From NCBI GenBank assembly GCA_032622095.1, contig CP136061.1:41483797-41547796 (forward strand): a DNA stretch of 64,000 bases. Reading direction: 5' to 3'. A program made the translations under genes and the position numbers. Numbering within the stretch: the first letter of the stretch is position 1; every line of letters begins with the position of its first letter. Below the pieces are notes generated by a model, which worked only from the letters and a program-made list of their open reading frames with translations, did no database searches and had not been told where the DNA came from. Positions 56,225 to 64,000 of this stretch are shown piece after piece. This DNA is from Siphonodentalium dalli. Taxonomy: Eukaryota; Mollusca; Scaphopoda; Gadilida; Siphonodentaliidae.

Positions 56225-57345
56225 TCATTCTAGTAACCAATGTAATCATCGTCTCCACCCCGCCCCAAACGAAAGCAGTAGATAATAAAGAGCGTTCGCG
56301 CATGTTTCCACCCGCCCCAAACGAAAGCAGTAGATAATAAAGAGCGTTCACGCATGATTCCAACCCGCCACAACGAAAGCAGTAGATAATAAAGAGCGTT
56401 CGCGCATGTTTCCACCCCGACGCATACGAAAGCAGTTGATAACAAAGAGCGTTCACGCATGATTCCAATCCGCCACAACGAAAGCAGTAGATAATAAAGA
56501 GCGTTCGCGCATGTTTCCACCCCCAACGAAAGCAGTAGATAATAAAGAGCGTTCGCGCATGTTTCCACCCCGCCCCCCCAACGAAAGCAGTAGATAATAA
56601 AGAGCGTCCACGCATGATTCCAACCCGCCCCAAACGAAAGCAGTATATAATAAAGAGCGTCTGTTCATGTTTCCACCCCGACGCATACGAAAGAAGTAGA
56701 TAATAAAGGGCGTTCGCGCATGTTTCCACCCCGCCCACAACGAAAAGTAGATAATAAAGGGCGTTCGCGCATGTTTCCACCCCGCCCACAACGAAAGTGG
56801 TAGATAATAAAGAGCGTTCGTTCATGTTTCCACCCCACCCCGCCCCAACGAAAGCAGTAGATAATAAAGAGCGTTCGCGCATGTTTCCACCCACCCCAAC
56901 GAAAGTAGTAGATAATAAAGAGCGTTCGTTCATGTTTTCACCCGTCCCCAACGAAAGCAGTAGATATTAAAGAGCGTTCGCGCATGTTTCCGTCCCGCCC
57001 CCAACGAAAGTGGTAGATAATAAAGAGCGTTCTTTCATGTTTTCACCCCGCCCCCAACGAAAGTGGTAGATCATAAAGAGCGTCCGTTCGTGTTTCCACC
57101 CCGCCCCCAACGAAAGCAGTAGATAATAAAGAGCGTTCGCGCATGTTTACACCCCGCCCCCAACGAAAGTGGTAGATAATAAAGAGCGTTCGTTCATGTT
57201 TCCACCCCGCCCCAAACGAAAGCAGTAGATAATAAAGAGCGTTCGCGCATGTTTACACCCACCCCAACGAAAGCGGTAGATAATAAAGAGCGTTCTCGCA
57301 TGTTTCCACCCCGCCCCAACGAAAGCAGTAGACAATAAAGACTGT
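56225..57345. repeat. 52-bp minisatellite, about 21 copies
   Basis: Units AACGAAAGCAGTAGATAATA then AAGAGCGTTCGCGCATGTTT and a C-rich spacer. A variant GTTCATGTTT alternates with GCGCATGTTT. Open frames of up to 267 codons on the minus strand reflect the repeat only. Confidence 0.9.
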
Positions 57346-57770
57346 TTTAGATTTTGAGCTTTTTGTGTCATTACTTATGCATGTATGCTTCCGTGTATTT
57401 TCGAAATGACTGATATGATACAAATTGTGGCGATTTCAAGTATTACTATTTCTGTGACTTTGTTGTGACGCGATGGTAAAACGAGAAGTTATGTTCGGTA
57501 AACTAGACTGTGTACTTAAAAACACAGGGGAATATACCTCAGATTTTGGTTTGCGATTTGTATGTTTAAAAACTAAAATGTCCCGAATTCCGTTGCCTAT
57601 TGCAGGGATACTGACGCTATTGACCTATGTGAGAACCGTACGGACGACACAGACCTGAGTTCATTCCAAGATATACGTTATCTTTTAAACATCGTAATCA
57701 CTAACCAATGTTTATGGTTAAAGTTGATATAGCATCACACGTCACCATACAACAAACAGACTAAAAAAAT
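57346..57770. other. Intergenic
   Basis: No gene recognised. A 61-codon frame at 57473-57658 has no support. Confidence 0.4.
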
Positions 57771-57774
57771 ATTC

Positions 57775-59140
57775 TTGTTTGAAATTTTGATAAAGATAAC
57801 ACATATTACTTACACAATCAATGGGCCTAGTTTATATCCCCCGGAAAATAGTGATTACTCAACCCCTTCCATATTCTCAGAAATAGAAGGTGAATTAATA
57901 AATGCATTTGGGAGTAGCAGATATGTATGCCTTGTGGGAGACTTTAAGCCACACGTGCACGGGACACCTTAGCGATATGCCTGGCAATAATGACATTCCT
58001 GTCCCGCGCGAACCAATAATAGGTAGAGTTACAGCGCTTGGATTGTGTTGCGACGAGATATCTTCCATTTGCACGACCAAACACTGTCAACGCATACTGC
58101 CGAAAAGTTTTAGATTTATGTGAGCTCAACGGATTGTGAATTATGAATGGACGAATCGGAAGGGACATATTTGCTGGACAGATTACTTGCAAGGGGGTCA
58201 TACTGATTGGCTATTTTATTTCATCAATTGACTTGTTTGTATATATATGTACACGATCTTTTTTTGTCTTATCATTTGAACTCCTGTTTTCTGACTCTAA
58301 TTCCGGTGTAGAATTGACATCACGAGATAAACATGTTAATAGTATAAATATCTCCGATAAAAATAAATAGATTTAAAACTGATATAGAACCAGAGACTCT
58401 GGTCGGAATCAAAAGTTGCACACTTCACGCATAATGTTGACTCTAATACACTTCTTGAAATAAAAGACATACTTGATTCTTTTAGTCGTACATCCGATAT
58501 ATATGCTAAAGAATCTAATACTATAGTTGCTAAGAGCATACACAACCTCTTTTACTCCGCATGCCGGAAGAGCTTTGAATAGAAAAGGAATTCAAACAAA
58601 CATAAAAACTAAAAACCTTGATTCAACTCAGAATGCAGAAAATCGAGAGCAGGCTATTATAAAGGTAAACGAGGCTACGATAGTGTTACGAAATATTCAA
58701 ATTTTTATGCGAAACGTTTAAAAAATACAAGGGCGACTGACCCGAATGCATATTGGAGACTATTGAAAACAGGAGTTCAGACAAAATCTATATCTAAAGT
58801 AAAAATTGAAAACATGTATTATTTATTGAAAAATAATTATCTTGATTCGGGTTAAATACAGTAACAGATACCACGCGGAATGAACATAATAACGATTAAG
58901 ATAAACCGATTCCGGAAAACGATATTACTAACGCTGTTTATAAACTAAGAAATGGTAAGAGTTGAGGAGATAATATAATAAACGAGCCTATAAAAGCAAC
59001 ATTACAAACCATTGTACATTTGTATGTGAAAAAGTTTAACCTTATATTTGAGACAGGACATATTCCTGATGAATGGCTTATTGGAATAGTAGTACATATG
59101 TTTAAGAATAAAGGTGCATGACTCCTACCCTACCTGACAG
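57775..59140 (+). pseudogene. Decayed non-LTR retrotransposon (AP endonuclease and RT fragments)
   Basis: Endonuclease pieces in order: SLYPPENSDY (57826-57855), CLVGDF (~57925), then after frame breaks MNGRIGRDIFAGQITCKG and an SDSN stretch that matches the SDH end of APE-type endonucleases. RT-side pieces: NDITNAVYKLRNGKS, stop, GDNIINEPIK, then FETGHIPDEWLIGIVVHMFK (59047 onwards), a recognisable palm-proximal block of CR1/L2/Jockey-type elements. Many stops and shifts; inactive. Clade not assignable. Confidence 0.7.
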
Positions 59141-59885
59141 TTATCGACCAAAACGATAGTGAGTTGGTTTAAACATTGTTTAGTTATCCACCAAATATAT
59201 AATTGTGTTACATAAAATACATTGAACATGGAAATACATAAGGAATTGATATAATGGATATGGTAATATGTTATATATCCCTGCACGGAGAAATTACTTT
59301 CCGCCGTGTTAACTACGTTCAAACGTCGGGAATTACATTTCACCATTAACCCAATAGGCTTCCATACAAATGTCCACCACACCCAAGGTATAACACAAAA
59401 TAACACAATCATTGTGAGATACCGATGAAGCGACTTTATTCCGTCCCAGTGTGAACAAGAAAACCGTAGTCAGAAATGGTAACGCGCTCAAAGTTATATA
59501 TTATATACCCATGATTGTAATTATATAACCTTTTTCATTTCTGTTATTTGTAATTGGAATAGCTTATCACAAACCAAAAATCAACATTATTTACACAATG
59601 TAAACGCCAATAAACGAAAATGAAATTCTCAGCTACACCTTTTACCGGGCTCAACCTCGGGTCGCACTACAGCTCGAGCTCGGGGTCGCACTACAACTTT
59701 TAATGTGTCCCAATAATTAACATTCTATAAATAGAACCCCCAATGCGCTATGGCAGCGCCCAAGCGAAACAAGAATGCGTACATTAGTATACACGCGGCG
59801 CGCGCGTAACAACATATCACGCGCGTGTATCACTGTCCATATATCATTCTTCCATGCAGTTCCCCACACATTTCACAATTCCTGT
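59141..59885. other. Intergenic
   Basis: No gene recognised. A duplicated CTCG.G(T/G)TCGCACTACA lies near 59650-59698 and a GC-rich hairpin (ACACGCG...CGCGTGT) near 59790-59830. Confidence 0.4.
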
Positions 59886-59889
59886 GACT

Positions 59890-60990
59890 TGACAGGAACA
59901 ACCACAAACCGGCATCCGCGAGTGTTTTACATGTATTAGTAATCCTGCATAACCGATGCAGGCTCCACCGTGGGAGGCTTGCCACGAAACGACATTCGTA
60001 TGTATTTCACACGGTTTTCACCCTGCATCACAGTCGAAGTCTCCGCCATGAGGCGTGCAACGGAACGAGATATCTTTAATACATATACATCAATGTACAT
60101 ATATGCAATCCAACCATGACAAACAAACCGGCATATTCTGTACCCCGTCCTGTATCTTTACATGTTGGACTAAAAACGACAGGCCACGAAGCGGCTTATT
60201 TTAAAGATATATCCACATTAATCTGCATCATTAAATGCAGTTCCAGCCATGAGTCAAACCACAACCGGATGTATTCTATACACTAACCCGCATACTGAGA
60301 GGTTCAGCCACAAACGCCAGGCCACGGAATGGCATATTCCTAATATATATACATAAAATAAAAATGTAATTCCAGCCATGAGGCATGCTTCAAAATGATA
60401 TATGTGACCCGCCATATCAAATATAGTCGTAAGTCGGGATTTGTTTACACTGTGCCAATGCATTCTCTTATATATGCGAGTCGACCATAGGTCGCATCGT
60501 ATATATAAGAGAATGCATTGGCCTAACAATTTTTTACAATTTTAATAATTTTTTCTTGTATTCTTTAACAATTTTATAATTTCACCCATACAGAGCCCCA
60601 GACAAACATGAGCAGACGACACTCTTCTATGTGCTTCTATATATGTGTGGGGCTCCCTGCAGGGTAATGGATGTTTTTTAGTTTATGTCCTAAAAATTGT
60701 AAGAAACATTTATTTAAACAAAATGATAACAAATTGTTATGCCAATGCATTCTCTTATATATGCGAGGCGACCTACGGTCGGCTCGCATATATAAGAGAA
60801 TGCATTGGCACAGGGTAAAAAAAATCCCGACTTACGACTGGATTTGATATGGCGGGTCACATATTATATACACGAACCTGCATCTTTACATGTTCAGTCA
60901 CAAAAGTCAGACCACGAAATAGCATATTTGACATTATAGAACTCTGCTTCAAAGCAGGATTCGCGAAAGACAATTTAAAACAAATTTATA
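59890..60990. repeat. Degenerate ~140-bp tandem repeat split by a MITE
   Basis: Units share TTACATGTT, CAGGCCACG.A, GGCATATT and TTCCAGCCATGAG. The array resumes after 60865 (CACGAACCTGCATCTTTACA), showing that the MITE at 60404-60860 inserted into a unit. Confidence 0.65.
60404..60860. mobile_element. Double-hairpin MITE with 4-bp TSD
   Basis: Ends GTGACCCGCCATATCAAAT and inverse; candidate TSD ATAT (60400-60403 and 60861-60864). TIRs of ~50 bp (including CGTAAGTCGGGATTT) lead into the 69-bp palindromes 60454-60522 and 60741-60809. No coding. Confidence 0.75.
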
Positions 60991-61039
60991 TATACTTCTT
61001 CCAATACAACTATTGTATATGCAAAGAATATACATTTTG

Positions 61040-61340
61040 AAAAAAATGGGAGAGTTATCAAGTCTGCTCCGGCGCAGTCATTTCCATTAAATTAAGTCGC
61101 ATAAACAGTTCCATGCATTTCCGGTTTATTCTGTCAATATAAATTGATGAGCACAACTGCATACATAAAACGCTATGCAGCATTAACTGCGCCTATATAT
61201 ACGTATGTTGACTTTAGATAAGACATTGACCATATAGTTATGACATATAAAACGATTTAAAGAATCGGCCAATTGAAACTTAAAATATATAATTATATAT
61301 AAATATAGCGGGCATAACTTGACTTATGAATATTTGGGGG
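61040..61340. other. Intergenic
   Basis: Nothing recognised. Confidence 0.4.
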
Positions 61341-61344
61341 TCCT

Positions 61345-62320
61345 ACTAAAACCCGACCGCACCCGACCGCACCCGACCGGACCGGACCGGACCGCCCCCA
61401 GGGGTACGAGAGATGGGGTTTGCACTATCGTGTACAATGGACCTGAATGTACCAAAGTTCCAATCCCCAAGTCGATAGTTCGAGTGGACACGGCACTGTT
61501 AACCCCTAACTTGCGGCCGTTTCCGTCAGTTAAGGGAAATCTGATAAGGCGCCGACCGCACCTCCCCTGACTGCCTGACCACGGAAATGAACATTATATC
61601 ATGAAGTGGATACCCATATGCATCCATCGGCGATCTGACAAGTCGCTAGCTGCAGCAGAAGTGATTAAATTAACCCATACGCTGCTGCCGAATTCGCTAT
61701 AAATGTACGCAAAAACGCCGAAATTAACACCCGCCGACCGGACCGCCCCTAGGGGTCCGAGCGAGATGTTGTCTGCACTATCGTGTAGAATGGACCCGAA
61801 TGTACCAAAGTTCCAATCCCCAAGTCGATAGCTCGAGCGGACACGGCACTGTTAAACCCTAACTTGCGGCCGTTTCCGCCAGGTACGGGAAATCCAAAAA
61901 GGCGCCGACCGCACCTCCCCCTGACTGCCTGACCACGGAAATGGACATTATATCATGAAGGAAATACGGCTATTCATCCATGTGCGATCGGACAAGTCGC
62001 TAGCTGCAGCGGAAGTGAATAAATTAACCCATACGCTGCTGCCGAATTCGCTATAAACGCCGAAATTAACACCCGCCGAACGCACCGCCCTAATGGGTCC
62101 GAGTGTGATGGTGTTTTTACTATCGTGCAGAATAGTACCAAAGTACCAAAGTTCCAACCCCCAAGTCGATAGCTCGAGTGGATATGGCACTGTTAACCCC
62201 TAACTTGCGACCGGTTCCACGGGTACGCGAAATCCAAAAAGGCACAAACCGCATCTCCCCTGGTTGCACGACCACGGAAATGGACATCATGTCATGCAGC
62301 GAAGAGTGTATTCTGGTCCT
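61345..62320. repeat. GC-rich tandem repeat, three copies
   Basis: Units of ~330-390 bp beginning with CCGACCGGACCGCCC and containing CAATCCCCAAGTCGATAG, CACGGCACTGTTAA, CCTAACTTGCGGCCG and CCATACGCTGCTGCCGAATT. The first copy begins with a (CCCGACCGCA)n microsatellite. Confidence 0.8.
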
Positions 62321-63060
62321 GCTAGATCAACACCGATATTCGAAAACTTATACGAGGTGAGTGATAACATATCAATTAAAACATATATGTATGAGACCCG
62401 GAGAATTTTCTTTATGGTACATGCATATTATTATAAAACAACTTAATATGTTAATGGGGGGGGGGGTGTAACCCCATGTTTATTTATTATAAAACAACAT
62501 GGTTCAGGTCATGATAGTCGCATGGGTAGTGACTTAAAGTGGTATTCTATTCAAAGCACTGCATGTGACATTATGTATGGATTGTAGCGAGGCGTCACAT
62601 TCGTCACCACGGACGAATTCAATTAATTTATTTATTTTGGTGAATCCCTTGTGATTATCAGTCCAGTGATTAACTAATTTACTTCGACTTCTCGTGCGAT
62701 TTACCTTTGGCGGTTTTCTTACAATAAATAATCATGAATAATGTACATGTATCAATTGTACGTGTTTTTATAGGAATTGGTTTAGACAGTAGTTATACGA
62801 TCGTGCGAATTAATTGGGATTTAAAACAAGATCAGATTAAGATATTTTAAAATCGGATTATGAACCTTGGCCTCATCCGTGGGACGTTTGAGCTGCATGA
62901 TGGCTTCGTGTACATGGCAAGAAACCCATTCGAATTTAATTTGCAACCAATGGAATGAACCAATGATATGGTTGCATTGATATATAAAATGGTTACGTTC
63001 TAAATTGTGTCAAATCTCGATATTTCTCAATTCTCGATATTTCTCGATCCGGCAGCTCGC
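62321..63060. other. Intergenic
   Basis: No gene recognised; a short poly-G tract lies near 62457-62467. Confidence 0.4.
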
Positions 63061-63136
63061 TGGGACGGTCGCAAAAGTGCTTGACGCACGAAGCCAGTGA
63101 GTTGCCGTGACTTTTTTGTCAAAGGCTCGGTGGACA

Positions 63137-63712
63137 ATGGATTCTACTCTAATCCCCACCGAGCTTTTGCATGCTCTGAGCTGCTTTCAGTCGGCCCATT
63201 GTGTTAGCTGGACTCTCCATGCTAACAGGGATCGGCTGGAAGCAGTTTTGAATATCCAGGTCACCCCGGTAGAACCTTCTACCGGCCGGGGCCTGGATGG
63301 ACCGACTGGATTCCTCCAGTCCGGGGCTAACAGGAACAGCAGCACCGGGAAGAAGAAGAAGAAGAAGACACCATCAAGACGACGCAGGGACGCCGAAAGA
63401 AGGGCCAAGTGGAAACGGAGAAGAACTGAGAGACGCCCAGTTCTCCCCCACTTGGCCTCTGGCTCAGACCATCGACGTGTGGCGCCAGCTAGCATCACCA
63501 GCAGGGACGCCGACGCTCCTCCGGATGTCCCGGTTGTCGTCGAGGACAGCGGAAATGGGGACACCGACGTCACCCCGGACGTCCCCGCCACTGTCTTCGA
63601 CGTGGAGGTGGCAACACCTACATCCAGCCAGACTCCACCAGGGACGGAAAATGTCAGCTACGTCCATGCGACGCCGATGTACGAAGAAAGGCCGGTGTCA
63701 CCAAAGAAATAA
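63137..63712 (+). CDS. Basic/acidic two-part protein of unknown function, possibly retroelement ORF1-like
   Basis: 191 codons from ATG 63137 (ACAATGG), intron-less and GC-richer than its surroundings. The N-terminal ~45 residues form a compact segment (PTELLHALSCFQSAHCVSW, HANRDRLEAVLNIQ). Then comes a strongly basic tract, GKKKKKKTPSRRRRDAERRA, and an acidic Pro/Val/Asp-rich C-terminus (DAPPDVPVVVEDSGNGDTD). Similar N-terminal segment plus SPSRRRR-type tract proteins are, as I recall, repeated in marine invertebrate genomes, so an ORF1/gag-like role is possible but unproven. It ends at TAA 63710, after which the same frame stays open. Confidence 0.5.
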   Translation: MDSTLIPTELLHALSCFQSAHCVSWTLHANRDRLEAVLNIQVTPVEPSTGRGLDGPTGFLQSGANRNSSTGKKKKKKTPSRRRRDAERRAKWKRRRTERRPVLPHLASGSDHRRVAPASITSRDADAPPDVPVVVEDSGNGDTDVTPDVPATVFDVEVATPTSSQTPPGTENVSYVHATPMYEERPVSPKK

Positions 63713-63937
63713 ACTTTAGAAGAACATATAGAAAGAAATCGTGTGGAAATCAAACTGAACATCTCCGATTTTCACAGAGAAGGAAAGGTCTACCAGTGCT
63801 CTAATTTGGAATTCCACCTACTGAGAGACCGTAAAATCTACAAAGGGCCAGACAAGAACGAAGCTTCATCAGGGAACGCCTGGATAAACAGCGATGACAA
63901 GATTGTCTACTCAAAAAGGCCACCACCACTGCAATAA
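63713..63937 (+). CDS. In-frame continuation after the stop
   Basis: Directly after the TAA the same frame runs 74 codons (TLEEHIERNR..., FHREGKVYQCSNLEFHLLRD, ending KRPPPLQ) to a TAA that overlaps an AATAAA signal (63933-63938). It reads like the end of the same protein. Either a nonsense mutation, stop readthrough, or an older, longer ORF. Confidence 0.4.
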   Translation, partial: TLEEHIERNRVEIKLNISDFHREGKVYQCSNLEFHLLRDRKIYKGPDKNEASSGNAWINSDDKIVYSKRPPPLQ

Positions 63938-63938
63938 A
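63933..63938 (+). promoter_or_regulatory. Polyadenylation signal AATAAA
   Basis: Overlaps the second stop codon, with a T-rich region 25 bases downstream. Confidence 0.45.
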
Positions 63939-64000
63939 AGAACTCAAGAAATTTATGTTTGAAAATGCTATGTATTTTTTCTTTTTGCTTTTTGATATTT

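Noticed and set aside
56148-56951. 267-codon minus-strand ORF
   Set aside because: It is the 52-bp minisatellite read in a stop-poor frame; phases drift between copies and there is no non-repetitive portion.
58895-59100. Active LINE reverse transcriptase
   Set aside because: Multiple stops and frame changes; catalytic core not found.

Overview
The window looks like nuclear DNA of a marine invertebrate, most likely a mollusc (probably a bivalve). It is AT-rich, the ACATGTACATGTA word recurs, and long open frames are almost absent outside retroelements. Candidate host exons are short and bounded by GT/AG. About half of the sequence is tandem satellites, foldback elements and TIR transposons. 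The taxon is an inference; no rRNA, tRNA or mitochondrial marker is present.

Layout. 1-2.7 kb: a long-TIR DNA element with a 9-bp target duplication. 2.7-12 kb: intergenic DNA, a ~190-bp satellite family (7.1-10.15 kb) and a few isolated exon-like segments. 12-14.3 kb: two satellites, the second eight copies of a 209-bp unit. 14.4 kb: a terminal exon with a poly(A) signal. 16-18 kb: first exons of a gene with a cysteine-rich N-terminal domain, behind a cluster of bZIP-type sites. 18.7-26.5 kb: minisatellites, a double-hairpin foldback element and two copies of a TIR element family, one with a MADF/SANT-like fragment. 27-31.8 kb: a second 9-bp-TSD element and a duplicated coding fragment in inverted orientation.

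31.9-49.8 kb is the centre of interest: a tandem array F-PLE-F-PLE-F. F is a 710-bp host segment. Each PLE is a Penelope-like retroelement dimer, a 5'-truncated copy followed by a full copy. The full copies have a leader with TATA box and candidate intron, ORF1 ending in an SGNH/GDSL-type hydrolase domain, and ORF2 with reverse transcriptase plus GIY-YIG endonuclease. ORF2 has no AUG for its conserved N-terminus. It lies in the -1 frame behind a T TTA AAC heptamer immediately before the ORF1 stop, which suggests Gag-Pol-style programmed frameshifting. A synonymous marker shared by the two truncated copies, and a different base shared by the two full copies, shows that the whole dimer was duplicated. 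The third F copy is intact and overlaps a four-exon minus-strand gene (48.8-50.9 kb).

50.9-64 kb: a 2.9-kb foldback element with a 4-bp TSD and a minisatellite core, a 52-bp minisatellite, a decayed non-LTR retrotransposon (endonuclease and RT fragments), another double-hairpin MITE, a GC-rich tandem repeat and a short intron-less coding unit with an in-frame stop and a poly(A) signal. Mobile elements and satellites dominate; the identifiable host genes are partial or hypothetical.
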